Positions 51,379-61,592 are shown, numbered from the stretch's first letter. The stretch: DNA of 64,000 bases from Alterisphingorhabdus sp051668705 (GCF_051668705.1 NZ_CP196351.1:992001-1056000), one strand, 5' to 3'. Made by a program: numbers and translations. The notes: a model not told the origin generated them from the letters alone.

Positions 51379-51872
51379 TTTTCCCCCAAAATACGTTCGA
51401 AGCTGGCCGTTTGATTATCACCAAAACCAATAAGTTCACGGCTGCGGCCCGTTACGGGGTCTCGCAATGATAGAGCGCCATTTTCCCACCGCGTGAGAAT
51501 GAATGGCTGATCAGCAGTGCCTCCTGCGGCCAGACGTTGCTTGGCCATGCCGCGGACAATGGCCCGCAAAAAGCCGCTTTCACCATAAGGGACGGTCATC
51601 ACTTCATTCTGTGTTTGTGCATCGGTGATCAGCACGCTGCCATCTTGCGTATCAGCAAAGAGCAATTGGCGTTCAACGGAGGGCGCAATATTTGCTGCAC
51701 TGCGTGAAAGTTGAGGATTACCCGATGGCGCAATCCAACCAAGGCGAACGGCACCCGCCATCATCACAATAACGGCAAGCATGATCCCGATAGCGATCAA
51801 TACTTCTCGCGGAACCTGCAGGTCATCATGATTATGGCCCAGATGATGCGCGCCTTGATGCTGGTGGGTCAT
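51375..51872 (-). CDS. puhC: Photosynthetic complex assembly protein PuhC
   Basis: A 165-residue protein with a histidine-rich cytoplasmic N-terminus (MTHQHQGAHHLGHNHD), one membrane span (about residues 24-46, VLIAIGIMLAVIVMMAGAV) and a periplasmic domain. The domain contains LLFADTQDGSVLITDAQTQ and GFLRAIVRGMAKQR, typical of the alphaproteobacterial PuhC/photosynthetic complex assembly group. In Rhodobacter, PuhC is needed for normal reaction-centre and light-harvesting 1 assembly. It overlaps puhB by four bases (ATGA). Confidence 0.9.
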   Translation of the reverse strand: MTHQHQGAHHLGHNHDDLQVPREVLIAIGIMLAVIVMMAGAVRLGWIAPSGNPQLSRSAANIAPSVERQLLFADTQDGSVLITDAQTQNEVMTVPYGESGFLRAIVRGMAKQRLAAGGTADQPFILTRWENGALSLRDPVTGRSRELIGFGDNQTASFERILGEK

Positions 51873-52501
51873 GCTGGCAGAGCCCCCTGACCAGAGACAG
51901 GGCGGACATTAGCGCCCGATGATGCATGGTGTGCAGCAGCCGGCGCAACATCCTGCAATTTGCTGGTGGCGTGAAACATCAATTGCGCAACATTTTTCGG
52001 CTCGACAATAGCTCTTAGCATTGGCCGCGGAGAGATGAGGCGCAAAGACCGCGCATGTGGCCACAACATGGCATAGCCCATTTTGGGTTTGCCTTTCAGT
52101 GTCAGCATGATGTTACCATGATCACCGGACAGCATTTTCAGATCCGCAGTGTCGATCTGGCTCAATGGAATATTGACATATTTGTCCAGCGCAACGCCGA
52201 TACGCAGCACCAAGCGTTGATTGGTGAGGGTGTAAACGCTGGTCTTTTCAACGCCAATTGCAAATGCCGAAAACAGGGCCAAAGCAACAAAACCAGAGAT
52301 GATCACGATCAAAGCCGTTACTGGGCCGCTCTCAATCATGCCATATACGGTCATGACCGCAATATAGATACCCAATAGACGAACGTGGAGGGCAGAGCGT
52401 ATCAATGTTTTCCAGTCCGGTGCACCTTGCCAGAGGACGGTTTCGCCCTCCAACAGGTCGCCATTCAGGCCGCGTATCGGTTCATATTGAAAGTCGCTCA
52501 T
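51869..52501 (-). CDS. puhB: Reaction-centre assembly protein PuhB
   Basis: A 210-residue membrane protein with two or three spans in residues 30-85 and a PH-like (bPH2) domain: VYTLTNQRLVLRIGVALDKYVNIPLSQIDTADLK and a following segment ending in ISPRPMLRAI. This is the family of PuhB proteins, which help assemble the reaction centre around the H subunit. The start overlaps puhA's stop as ATGA, a pattern continued through this operon. Confidence 0.92.
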   Translation of the reverse strand: MSDFQYEPIRGLNGDLLEGETVLWQGAPDWKTLIRSALHVRLLGIYIAVMTVYGMIESGPVTALIVIISGFVALALFSAFAIGVEKTSVYTLTNQRLVLRIGVALDKYVNIPLSQIDTADLKMLSGDHGNIMLTLKGKPKMGYAMLWPHARSLRLISPRPMLRAIVEPKNVAQLMFHATSKLQDVAPAAAHHASSGANVRPVSGQGALPA

Positions 52502-53265
52502 AAGAACGGCTCCTGACGCGCGCGGTTTGCATAAAGGTAACCGCCACCAAAATAGGCCATGGCGCGTTCCTCTTCATAGCGGGTAATGATACCGGCTTTC
52601 TCTGGAACTGGCGCATTGGCAAATTCATCCGCATTCAATGCATCAATGATAATGGTACCTTTTTTGGCACGCACGACGCACATGGGCATGGGCACCAACA
52701 CTTTTTTTGCTCCAGTATCTACTTCCAGATAGCGGATGACATGCTCAGCCTGATCAACCCAGATATCTGTTATCGGCCCAGCTTCTTTGCCATCTGCGCC
52801 AATAGCCGTCAGACCGCGCGGATCTGGATCTTTTTCGACAACATGCATATGGCTGTCACCAATAGGCACGATACGCGGTTTGCCGTCAAAGGTAAGGTCG
52901 GGAGTGCGTGAACGCTCAGCAAATGCTGCAGGGCCCAAGCCATCTTCCAGCGGATTACCAGTCGGGTAATAGGGCGCACCCATGGAACGGAATGTGCGCT
53001 TGCCCGCAACGTCTACAGGCTGACGCGCTTCATTTTCCGGAGTGGCGGTGCCTTGACCATGTGGCAAATGAAAGGTTTTGGGCGATGCGATCAGCAATGG
53101 ACCAGCTTGCGAGTCTACACGGCCAGTCGCCTCATTTTCCATTGGGAAACCTTCCCGTCGGCCTTCGCGCTGCAGGTAGAAAACCAGTGCGATAAAAAAG
53201 CCGATAAACAGTATAAATATCAGTTCTGTTAGGCCAAATGTGCCTGCTAGTTGAATATCATTCAT
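52498..53265 (-). CDS. puhA: Photosynthetic reaction centre H subunit
   Basis: A 255-residue reaction-centre H subunit with one N-terminal membrane helix (FGLTELIFILFIGFFIALVFYLQREGRREGFP) and a cytoplasmic PRC-barrel domain. Family landmarks include GAPYYPTGNPLEDGLGPAAFAERSRTPDLT, VGDSHMHVV-like sequence, and IRYLEVDTGAKKVLVPM. The H subunit caps the L-M core and shapes proton delivery to the secondary quinone. GGAGATAG lies before the ATG. It follows lhaA after a 45-base gap, the largest gap in this part of the operon, so a promoter within lhaA is possible. Confidence 0.95.
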   Translation of the reverse strand: MNDIQLAGTFGLTELIFILFIGFFIALVFYLQREGRREGFPMENEATGRVDSQAGPLLIASPKTFHLPHGQGTATPENEARQPVDVAGKRTFRSMGAPYYPTGNPLEDGLGPAAFAERSRTPDLTFDGKPRIVPIGDSHMHVVEKDPDPRGLTAIGADGKEAGPITDIWVDQAEHVIRYLEVDTGAKKVLVPMPMCVVRAKKGTIIIDALNADEFANAPVPEKAGIITRYEEERAMAYFGGGYLYANRARQEPFL

Positions 53266-53310
53266 AACCTATCTCCATTCACTTCCTGCCGCGATTTTCA
53301 TTACGCATAT

Positions 53311-54735
53311 TCATGTCGGGAACTCTCTTAGACCGAAGCTCTCCGCCTCTTCATTGTGGTGCTGAGCACCCAGCCCGATAACCGGGCCAAGGATGATAAG
53401 CGTTACAATTAGTAAAATTATTTCAATGGTATAGACGGTGCCATAACCGGTTGCGCGATAGGCCAAAGTTGCGCCCATAGCGTCAACCAGTGCCAATGCG
53501 CTGACCCCGTCACGTATCAACCCGCCCAATGCGATACCCAGTCCGGCACAGCTTGCCTGAACAGCGCCCCATGCACCTAATGCAAGGCCCGAATTGCCAT
53601 CGCGCGACAAGTCCATTGCCGCAATCATTGTGCCGATTGAGAAAAGGCCAGTGCCAAAGCCGATAGCGGTTGCCCCGGCGAATAGCAGAGGTACAGAGCC
53701 GGTAGGTGCCGCAAATAATGTCATCATAAAGGCCAGTGATCCGGCCGCTGTGCCATAGCCAGCGAGCCGCAGTGGATCGGACCCAGTGGACATGCGGCGC
53801 GCACAATAGGCAAAAGCCACCAGTGCGCCCAATGCCCATGCACCGGTCAATGCGGTGGAGCCGCCAACCGACATGCCCAGAACTTCACCGCCATATGGCT
53901 CTAGCAAGGCATCCTGCATGGCAAAGGCCATTGCGCCAAAACCAACAGCCCATAACAATCTTTTAGTGCCGCGCCCTTGTGTGAAGCTGCGCCAGATTTG
54001 GGAGAAACTCTGCTCAGCCTGCTCAGCTTTGATACGAGCTGACTTTCTGCCTTCCTGCTTCCACAAAGCGATGACGTTCAAGAGCAAACTAAGCACTGCT
54101 GCGCCTTGAATAACCTGTGCCAATCGGGTGGAAGAAAAGTCCATGAGCAAATTGCCCATGACGAACGACGCCAGCATCATACCGACCAGCAGCATGACAT
54201 AGAGCAGGGCAACAACACGTGGCCGTTTATCTTTAGGGGCTATATCAGTGGCAAGCGCCAAGCCGGCAGTTTGCGTCACATGCATACCAGTGCCGACCAG
54301 CAGAAATGCTCCGCAAGATGCAACCAGGCCGAGTGTGAAGACATCGGCGCGGCTAAGCAGGATGAGTGCGAAGGGCATGATGGCCAACCCGCTAAACTGC
54401 ATCATGGTGCCGAACCAAATATAGGGTACTCGCCGCCAACCCAGAACGGATTTGTGCGTATCGCTACGATGGCCAATGAGTGCGCGGAAGGGCGCTATGA
54501 GCAATGGAATGGCAATCATCAGTGCAACTATCCATGTCGGCGTGCCAAGCTCTACAATCATCACGCGGTTAAGCGTGCCATTGAGCAATACCGCAGCCAT
54601 ACCAACAGTGATTTGAAACAGAGAAAGGCGCAGGATGCGCGACAGGGGCATGTCAATGCTACCGGCATCGGCAAAGGGCAGGAAACTATACCCGATATTT
54701 TGCCAAAAAGGCACCGAAGGCCGGTTCTTACTCAT
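53311..54735 (-). CDS. lhaA: Light-harvesting 1 assembly protein LhaA (PucC family)
   Basis: A 474-residue, 12-span major-facilitator-like protein of the PucC/LhaA family. Diagnostic segments include LSLFQITVGMAAVLLNGTLNRVMIVELG at the first helix, HRSDTHKSVLGWRRVPYIWFGTM in the loop, and GMHVTQTAGLALATDIA. LhaA supports assembly of the LH1 antenna around the reaction centre and may deliver bacteriochlorophyll. The start overlaps the bchM stop as ATGA. The same family includes the LH2 factor PucC; location between bchM and puhA supports the LhaA assignment. Confidence 0.93.
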   Translation of the reverse strand: MSKNRPSVPFWQNIGYSFLPFADAGSIDMPLSRILRLSLFQITVGMAAVLLNGTLNRVMIVELGTPTWIVALMIAIPLLIAPFRALIGHRSDTHKSVLGWRRVPYIWFGTMMQFSGLAIMPFALILLSRADVFTLGLVASCGAFLLVGTGMHVTQTAGLALATDIAPKDKRPRVVALLYVMLLVGMMLASFVMGNLLMDFSSTRLAQVIQGAAVLSLLLNVIALWKQEGRKSARIKAEQAEQSFSQIWRSFTQGRGTKRLLWAVGFGAMAFAMQDALLEPYGGEVLGMSVGGSTALTGAWALGALVAFAYCARRMSTGSDPLRLAGYGTAAGSLAFMMTLFAAPTGSVPLLFAGATAIGFGTGLFSIGTMIAAMDLSRDGNSGLALGAWGAVQASCAGLGIALGGLIRDGVSALALVDAMGATLAYRATGYGTVYTIEIILLIVTLIILGPVIGLGAQHHNEEAESFGLREFPT

Positions 54736-55445
54736 GCTCGGCTGATGCCCATTGCTTGTGATTTATAAAAACCGCTGGAAACCCGCTCGGTAAAATCGAT
54801 TGTCCAGCCCGGCATCGTGGAGGTGATAGCGCGCGACAGCACTTTCTCACTCACAGGCTTGATGGCGGGCGAGCGATCGTTGCGCGGAAACATCTTGCCA
54901 GCAACATGCATGGTGCGCAGCAAAGGCGTACCCGGCGCGAAGGTGAACACAATATGCTTGGTACGTGAAGACCATGCGCGCAGCACGGACATAATATCGT
55001 CAACGCCATAATGGATCAGCGAGTCCATCGCCACGACATGATCAAAATTGCCCAGATTGTGGCTGCGCATATCGCCCACATGCCATGCGATATTCAGTGC
55101 GTCGGCATTTACTTCAGCCTCTGCGCGTTGTTCAGCAACATCGACAAGGCCTTGAGCAACATCAATCGCCAGAACCTCTGCGCCGCGTTCTGCTGCAATG
55201 ATAGACAAGGCTCCAGTACCGCATCCGGCATCCAGCAAACGCTGTCCCTGCATATCTTGAGGCAGAGCGTCGAGCAGGCGCGCGCGCATGGCATCACGGC
55301 CGGCGCGCACCGTTGCGCGGATGCCGCTAACCGGTACGTCAGAGGTCAAATCTTCCCAGGCTTTGCGTGCTGTTTTGTCGAAATAGGTTTCGAGCGCAGC
55401 GCGATTGTCCTGATAGGAAGTAGAGGAGAGGCCTTGTTCAATCAT
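54732..55445 (-). CDS. bchM: Mg-protoporphyrin IX O-methyltransferase
   Basis: A 237-residue S-adenosylmethionine methyltransferase that methylates the C13 propionate of Mg-protoporphyrin IX. The SAM-binding motif I is LLDAGCGTGAL at about 70-80, followed by the acidic VLAIDVAQGLVD. The N-terminal TYFDKTARKAWEDLTSD and the C-terminal FTFAPGTPLLRTMHVAGKMFPRNDRSPAI are typical of BchM. It lies 12 bases after bchL and overlaps lhaA by four. Confidence 0.94.
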   Translation of the reverse strand: MIEQGLSSTSYQDNRAALETYFDKTARKAWEDLTSDVPVSGIRATVRAGRDAMRARLLDALPQDMQGQRLLDAGCGTGALSIIAAERGAEVLAIDVAQGLVDVAEQRAEAEVNADALNIAWHVGDMRSHNLGNFDHVVAMDSLIHYGVDDIMSVLRAWSSRTKHIVFTFAPGTPLLRTMHVAGKMFPRNDRSPAIKPVSEKVLSRAITSTMPGWTIDFTERVSSGFYKSQAMGISRA

Positions 55446-55457
55446 GTGATATGTCCG

Positions 55458-56348
55458 TCATTCGAAGCCCAGAAAATCAAAGATATCCCGGTCTTTCATG
55501 GGGTTGGCCTGTTGTGCTTCTGCACCTTCATAAAGAGTGCGGGCAAGGTTGAGATATTCCTGACGCGCTTCTTCCACTTCTGGGGAATCCGGCATTTCGA
55601 ACAAAGTACATTTTTTGAGGCGCGACCGGCGAATAGCGTCCAAATCCTTGAAATGCGCCAGCCGCTTCATGCCAATGGCATCGGAGAAGCGGTCAATCTC
55701 GTCTGTCTCTGCTGAGCGGTTGGCAACAACACCCGCTAGCCGGACATTATAGTTTTTCGCTTTGGCATTAATGGCTGCCACAATGCGGTTCATGGCGAAG
55801 ATGCTGTCAAAATCATTGGCAGCAACCACCACGGCATTGTCCGCATGTTGCAATGGCGCAGCAAAGCCGCCGCACACAACATCGCCCAATACATCAAAGA
55901 TGACGACATCTGTATCTTCCAGCAAATGATGCTGTTTCAGCAATTTCACCGTCTGGCCGACCACATAACCACCGCACCCTGTGCCCGCGGGCGGTCCACC
56001 GGCCTCAACACACATTACGCCGTTATAGCCTTCGAACATAAAATCTTCGACGCGCAGCTCTTCGCTGTGAAAATCGACTGTTTCCAGAACGTCGATCACT
56101 GTTGGCATCATTTTCTTGGTCAGCGTGAATGTGCTGTCATGTTTTGGGTCACAGCCAATTTGCAAAACGCGGTGGCCCAATTTTGAAAAGGCCGCTGATA
56201 GGTTAGACGATGTTGTTGATTTGCCAATGCCGCCCTTACCATAGACCGCAATAACCTTTGCGCCCTTAATCTGGTCCTGCGGATCCAATGCAACCTGTAC
56301 GCTGCCTTCACCGTCGGGTGGGGTATCGCTGCCATCAAGTAATGTCAT
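55458..56348 (-). CDS. bchL: Dark protochlorophyllide reductase, iron protein
   Basis: A 296-residue nitrogenase-iron-protein homologue, the ATP-driven electron donor of the light-independent protochlorophyllide oxidoreductase. The P-loop is GKGGIGKS at residues 37-44; the two cysteines that coordinate the shared [4Fe-4S] cluster in the dimer are C125 (PAGTGCGGYVVG) and C159 (DVVCGGFAAPL). Family signature IGCDPKHDSTF is intact. GAGGAGC precedes the ATG. This oxygen-sensitive enzyme in an aerobe needs low-oxygen conditions or protection. Confidence 0.97.
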   Translation of the reverse strand: MTLLDGSDTPPDGEGSVQVALDPQDQIKGAKVIAVYGKGGIGKSTTSSNLSAAFSKLGHRVLQIGCDPKHDSTFTLTKKMMPTVIDVLETVDFHSEELRVEDFMFEGYNGVMCVEAGGPPAGTGCGGYVVGQTVKLLKQHHLLEDTDVVIFDVLGDVVCGGFAAPLQHADNAVVVAANDFDSIFAMNRIVAAINAKAKNYNVRLAGVVANRSAETDEIDRFSDAIGMKRLAHFKDLDAIRRSRLKKCTLFEMPDSPEVEEARQEYLNLARTLYEGAEAQQANPMKDRDIFDFLGFE

Positions 56349-56360
56349 TTTTCATGCTCC

Positions 56361-59300
56361 TCATTCTGCAGGCACCAGGCCTTCCAGCCGGTCCTCCAGA
56401 TCGTCGCTTGCCGCTTTCAGGGCGGCGAGTGTTTCTGCATCAGGGTGCCAAAGATCGCGTTCGCATGCTTCAAGCAAGCGGTCGGCAACGCGGGCAGATG
56501 ATTTTGGATTAAGTTCAGCCAAACGCGCGCGCATTACATCGTCCAGCACAAAGGTCTCACTGATCTTCTGATAGACCCATGGGGAGACTGTCTTTGTGGT
56601 GGCGGACCAACCCATGGTATTGGTAACATGCGCTTCGATATTGCGCACACCTTCAAACCCGTGCTTCAACATGCCTTCATACCATTTGGGGTTCAGCATG
56701 CGGGTGCGTGTTTCCAAGTCAATTTGTTCACCAAGGGTCCGCACTTTTGCTTCGCCCTGTGTGGCATCGACAACATAGACAGGCGTTGCTTTGCCGCGCG
56801 CTTTTTCGACGGCCTTGGTAATGCCGCCTAGGCCATCGACATAATGGTCGATATCAGTGACGCCTAGCTCTACGGATTCCAGATTTTGATATGTTAGTTC
56901 CACATCTGCCAGCTCGCTTTCCAGCAACGCGCGATGTTGAACCGGGCTTCCATGGCGACCATAGGCATAGCCTTTTTTCGCCTCGAACATATTGGCCAAC
57001 TCTTCTGGATCGTCCCATGTGCCGCCATCAATCATCTGATTAACATTGGCGCCATAAGCACCTTCGGCATTGGAAAATACACGCAGTGACGCAGTTTCCA
57101 TATCGCATTCATGCTTGTGCATATGTGCCAAGCTATGTTTGCGGACAAAGTTCTGCTCCAAAGGCTCGTCCACCGTACTGGCAAGCCAGCTTGCTTCGGC
57201 AATCATCCGCGTTTGAAGGGGGAGCAGATCGCGGAAAATTCCAGATAATGTGACAACAACATCGATCCGGGGACGGCCTAACTCTTGCAGGGGAATAAGT
57301 TCGGCGCCAGCCAAACGGCCATAATCGTCAAATCGCGGTCTTGCACCAATCAGCGCTAAGGCCTGTGCGATCTGGCTACCCTCGCTCTTTAAATTGTCGG
57401 TGCCCCACAGCACCATCGCAATGCTCTCGGGCAAGTTGCCGCCATCAGCTTGATGCCGGGCAACCAGTTGCTCCGCTTGCGTTACGCCTTGTGCGCAGGC
57501 AAATTTGCTGGGGATACGGAACGGGTCGAAACCGTGAATGTTGCGGCCGGTGGGCAGGACATCAACATTGTTCAAAACATCGCCGCCCGGTGCAGGCTTA
57601 ACATAGGCGCCGTCCAGTGCCCGCATGAGTGAGCCCAGCTCGTCGCAGCTGTCCAGTTTTTCGCTAATTTCTTCGCGCGGGATATCGGGGCTGGCAGCAA
57701 CCATTGCATCAACCAGATCACTGCGCTCTTGTGCGTCCAGCGCACCACCAAGGACGTGCAGGCCTTGCGGAATAAGCTCACGCTCCATTTCATAAAGCCG
57801 GCCTGGCAGGCTTTCCAAATCGCCAAACTCAATATCCAGTTCATTGCAATGATCGCGGATCATTTCTTCCAGATCAGCGCGTTCTGCATCGTCACTGCGG
57901 GTCGCGCGATAGCGCTCCAATAATGTTTTGAGATCGGCAAAACCTTTATACAGGCCAGCTTCTGCCAAAGGTGGTGTTAGGTAGCTGATCAATGTCGCGC
58001 CAGAACGGCGTTTAGCGATAATGCCTTCAGACGGATTGTTGGAGGCATAAAGATAATGGTTCGGCAAATCGCCAATCAGGCGTTCCGGCCAGCATTTGCC
58101 TGTCATGCCGGTTTGCTTTCCGGGCATGAACTCCAACGCACCATGTGTGCCAAAATGCAGTACAGAATGAGCGGCGAAATCTTCGCGGATATAGCGATAA
58201 AAGGCAGAGAAAGCGTGTGTTGGGGTGAATGTACCCTCAAACAACAGACGCATTGGGTCACCTTCATAACCAAATGCTGGCTGCACGCCGACAAACACAT
58301 TGCCGAAATGCGCACCCAATATCTGGATATTGCGGCCATCACTTTGTTGACGCCCGGGGGCAGAACCCCATTGTGCCTCAATCTCAGCCAAATAGGGTTC
58401 ACGGCGCACATGGTCATCCGCGCTAATCTGCGCGGCAACATTGGCATCTGCGCCATATTGCTCCGCATTGCCTTTCAGCAATATGTCGCGCAGCGCATCA
58501 ACATTTTCCGGAACGTCGACATCATAACCCTCTTCCTTCAAGCGGGAGAGTGTTGCGTGAAGCGATTCAAAAACAGCCAGAAATGCTGCACTGCCCGTGG
58601 CACCCGCATTGGGCGGGAAGTTGAACAAAACCACAGCCAGTTTGCGCTGCGCTTTTTCCGCGCGGCGCATTTCTATAAGTTTGCGCACTTTACCTGCCAA
58701 AGCAGATGCACGTTCCGGGCAGCTTTGCATGGCCCGTACTTTGCTGTCTTCGGCAAAATGGCAATTGCGCTCACAGCCTGAACAGCCTTTGGGGTCACCA
58801 TCAGAGCGCCCGCCAAATACGGTTGGTGCGATGGCACCGTCCAATTCCGGAATAGCCAGCATGATCGTGGTTTCCAGCGGCAAAAGCCCCATTTGGCCTT
58901 TGCTCCAGCTTTCCAGTGATTGAAACTCTATTGGGTGGGCGGCGATATAAGGCACGTCGAGAGCGCTCAGTGTTTCGACTGCGGCATCAACGTCATTATA
59001 GGCGGGGCCACCGACAAGTGAAAAACCAGTAAGATTTATAACAGCGTCAACCGAGCATTGACCGTCGATCATGAAATATTTGTCAATCGCCGGACGGGAA
59101 TCAAGGCCATTGGCAAAGGCGGGGATCACTCTAAGGCCTTGTGCTTCCAGCGTCTCTATCATGCCATCATAATGGCCGGTATCTTTGCCAAGCAGATAAG
59201 AGCGCAGCATCAATACACCGACAGTTCCGACCGGTTTTTTGGGTGAGGGCAGTGCGCTGGCATCTTCACCAATCTGCATAGGCAAATCCGGATGATAAAC

Positions 59301-59975
59301 GCCCACTTCGGGGTATTCGCGCGGCGGGGCTATTTCGAAACTGCCATTTAAGGCAGCGCGTTCGCCACTGGCATAGCGGTTGACCAGATTGCGTACCATG
59401 TCGACGACATTATCGTCTGATCCGGCAAGCCAATATTGCATGGTCAGGAAATATTGGCGCACATCCTGTGCAGCACCTGGAATGAACCGCAATATTTTCG
59501 GTAAGCGCCGCAGCATCCGCATTTGCTTTGCACCGGAGCTGCCAGTTGCTTTTTTGGAGCCGCGCAGTTTTTTGAGCAAAGCCATTGGCCCTTTTGCGGG
59601 CTTGTCCATGCGGTAATTGCCCAGCCGGGTCAGCTTCACAATATCCGATGTCGACATAATGCCAACAATGGCATCGCAATCATCAGCGCGTGCTTGCAGG
59701 GCAGAATGGATTGCGCGGACCTGATCCTCGATAAACAACATGGTCACGATAATCACATTGGCACTGGCAATCGCCGTCTTTGCTCTTTCCAACACAGAGG
59801 GGTCACGATCCCAATCAGATGCAGCAAAAAGCTCTACATGGATATTGTCTTGCGCCAGTTGCTGATTGGCCCGTTCAACGGCTGCGCCCAGATGGTTGTC
59901 CAGCGTAATAATTACGGTGCGAACTGGCGCATTTGCCGAAGCGGCATTTTGGGGGGAGGATGACTTACCGGGCAT
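56361..59975 (-). CDS. bchH: Magnesium chelatase, large porphyrin-binding subunit
   Basis: A 1204-residue CobN/BchH family protein that binds protoporphyrin IX and receives Mg2+ with the BchI-BchD motor, whose genes are not in this window. Recognisable segments include FGTHGALEFMPGKQTGMTG, the histidine-containing catalytic region typical of BchH, and YLYASNNPSEGIIAKRRSGATLISYLTPPLAEAGLY. The start at 59975 has TAAGG upstream and overlaps the end of bchB by 11 bases; an ATG six codons upstream is possible. Length is normal for BchH. Confidence 0.96.
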   Translation of the reverse strand: MPGKSSSPQNAASANAPVRTVIITLDNHLGAAVERANQQLAQDNIHVELFAASDWDRDPSVLERAKTAIASANVIIVTMLFIEDQVRAIHSALQARADDCDAIVGIMSTSDIVKLTRLGNYRMDKPAKGPMALLKKLRGSKKATGSSGAKQMRMLRRLPKILRFIPGAAQDVRQYFLTMQYWLAGSDDNVVDMVRNLVNRYASGERAALNGSFEIAPPREYPEVGVYHPDLPMQIGEDASALPSPKKPVGTVGVLMLRSYLLGKDTGHYDGMIETLEAQGLRVIPAFANGLDSRPAIDKYFMIDGQCSVDAVINLTGFSLVGGPAYNDVDAAVETLSALDVPYIAAHPIEFQSLESWSKGQMGLLPLETTIMLAIPELDGAIAPTVFGGRSDGDPKGCSGCERNCHFAEDSKVRAMQSCPERASALAGKVRKLIEMRRAEKAQRKLAVVLFNFPPNAGATGSAAFLAVFESLHATLSRLKEEGYDVDVPENVDALRDILLKGNAEQYGADANVAAQISADDHVRREPYLAEIEAQWGSAPGRQQSDGRNIQILGAHFGNVFVGVQPAFGYEGDPMRLLFEGTFTPTHAFSAFYRYIREDFAAHSVLHFGTHGALEFMPGKQTGMTGKCWPERLIGDLPNHYLYASNNPSEGIIAKRRSGATLISYLTPPLAEAGLYKGFADLKTLLERYRATRSDDAERADLEEMIRDHCNELDIEFGDLESLPGRLYEMERELIPQGLHVLGGALDAQERSDLVDAMVAASPDIPREEISEKLDSCDELGSLMRALDGAYVKPAPGGDVLNNVDVLPTGRNIHGFDPFRIPSKFACAQGVTQAEQLVARHQADGGNLPESIAMVLWGTDNLKSEGSQIAQALALIGARPRFDDYGRLAGAELIPLQELGRPRIDVVVTLSGIFRDLLPLQTRMIAEASWLASTVDEPLEQNFVRKHSLAHMHKHECDMETASLRVFSNAEGAYGANVNQMIDGGTWDDPEELANMFEAKKGYAYGRHGSPVQHRALLESELADVELTYQNLESVELGVTDIDHYVDGLGGITKAVEKARGKATPVYVVDATQGEAKVRTLGEQIDLETRTRMLNPKWYEGMLKHGFEGVRNIEAHVTNTMGWSATTKTVSPWVYQKISETFVLDDVMRARLAELNPKSSARVADRLLEACERDLWHPDAETLAALKAASDDLEDRLEGLVPAE

Positions 59976-61590
59976 AATGGGCCTTAGCCTCATAAAGTGT
60001 GGCGAGTTCTATCGTCTCCAACCCTTGCTCGGCTGCGAATGTCTCGGTGTTCCTGCGCGCTTTGCCACGAACAAAAAATGGTATTTTCTTCAGTTCTTTA
60101 TCAGCGTCCGCGCTCCACATGATCAGGCCATCTGTCGGGTTTGCAGCTGGTGCGGCATTGGCATTTTTTGGGACGTCATTGGCAGTTTCGTGAGCGTCGT
60201 TGGCAGTTAAGCTATGTATTTCGGTTTTTGCGGCTTTCGCAGCGCTATGACCCGGGCCCAAATGCGATGCGCCTGCACCGTCGTGAAACTCGAAATCGTC
60301 ACGGAACATGGTGAGCAAATGCTCTTCCAACCCCATGACCAATGGATGAACCCACTCATCAAACAGCACATTTGCGCCTTCAAAACCCATATGCGGGGAA
60401 TAGCGTGCGGGGAAATCCTGCACATGCACAGGCGATGAAATTACGGAACAGCCAATGCCGAAACGCTTGGCGATATGACGTTCCATCTGTGTACCCAAAA
60501 CCAGTTCGGGATGCGCCTCTTCAATCGCTTTTTCGACCGCTAGATGATCATCGGTAATGAGCGGTTCGACGTCATAAAGTTTTGCCGCCGCTCGGATGTC
60601 CCGGGCATATTCGCGATTGTAACAGCCAAGTCCGCAGACTTTGAAGCCCATCTCTTCATGCGCAACACGCGCTGCGGCAACGGCATGGCTAGCATCACCA
60701 AAGATAAAGACCCGCTTACCGGTTAGATAGTTGGAATCCACCGAACGGCTCCACCAGCCCATGCGCGATAGGCCCTCTGCCAGCATGGGGCTGGGGTCAA
60801 TGTCTGCCAGTGCCGCAACTTCACGGACAAAATCCTGCGTTGCATTAACACCGATAGGGACAGTGGTGACTTTGGGTTGACCAAATTCGCGCTTCAAAAA
60901 GTCAGCGGCCATTTCGCCCGTTTCGGGGTAGAGCACGATGTTGAAATCGGCAGCGCCCAAACGCTGAATATCGGCCATATTGGCACCTAGCGGCGCCGTA
61001 ACATTGACGTTTATGCCCATAGCGTGGAGCAGGCGTGTAATCTCCACCACATCATCGCGGTGACGGAAACCCAGAGCCGTTGGGCCGAGCAAATTGACCA
61101 AAGGACGGCGCTTCCCATTGGGGCCTTCCTTGGGTTCCGGGCGGATATTCTTGTCCACCAAATTGCGCACAATCTGATAGAAAGTCTCTGACGCACCCCA
61201 GCTTTCCTTACGCTGATAGCTTGGCAGTTCCAGTGGTACGATTGGGATGGGCAGGCCCATTTTCTCAATCAAACCAGCAGGGTCATCCTGAATAAGTTCT
61301 GCTGTACAAGAGGCACCAACCAGCATGGCATCAGGCTTAAAGCGCTCTATACTATCGCGGGCCGCATCTTGGAAAAGTTCTGACGTGTCTTTGCCCAGAT
61401 CGCGTGCCTGAAATGTTGTGTAGGTTACGGGCGGGCGTTTGCCACGCCGTTCAATCATGGTGAACAGCAGGTCGGCATAGGTGTCGCCTTGCGGTGCATG
61501 CAAAAGATAATGGATGCCATCCATGGCGGTTGCTACGCGCATTGCGCCTACATGGGGCGGGCCTTCATATGTCCAGACGGCAAGCTGCAT
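59965..61590 (-). CDS. bchB: Dark protochlorophyllide reductase, B subunit
   Basis: A 541-residue subunit of the BchN-BchB catalytic tetramer of the light-independent protochlorophyllide reductase. It begins MQLAVWTYEGPPHVGAMRVA, and D36 (HAPQGDTYAD) is at the position of the unusual aspartate ligand of the [4Fe-4S] cluster. The C-terminal domain ends in a WSADADKELKKIPFFVRGKAR motif typical of BchB. A poorly conserved Ala/Asn/Thr-rich linker (about 445-480) precedes that domain. The gene starts two bases after the bchN stop. Confidence 0.96.
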   Translation of the reverse strand: MQLAVWTYEGPPHVGAMRVATAMDGIHYLLHAPQGDTYADLLFTMIERRGKRPPVTYTTFQARDLGKDTSELFQDAARDSIERFKPDAMLVGASCTAELIQDDPAGLIEKMGLPIPIVPLELPSYQRKESWGASETFYQIVRNLVDKNIRPEPKEGPNGKRRPLVNLLGPTALGFRHRDDVVEITRLLHAMGINVNVTAPLGANMADIQRLGAADFNIVLYPETGEMAADFLKREFGQPKVTTVPIGVNATQDFVREVAALADIDPSPMLAEGLSRMGWWSRSVDSNYLTGKRVFIFGDASHAVAAARVAHEEMGFKVCGLGCYNREYARDIRAAAKLYDVEPLITDDHLAVEKAIEEAHPELVLGTQMERHIAKRFGIGCSVISSPVHVQDFPARYSPHMGFEGANVLFDEWVHPLVMGLEEHLLTMFRDDFEFHDGAGASHLGPGHSAAKAAKTEIHSLTANDAHETANDVPKNANAAPAANPTDGLIMWSADADKELKKIPFFVRGKARRNTETFAAEQGLETIELATLYEAKAHYAR

Positions 61591-61592
61591 GA

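Noticed and set aside
58056..58781. A 241-codon + strand frame inside bchH.
   Set aside because: It is the shadow of a highly conserved bchH region and contains no known motif.
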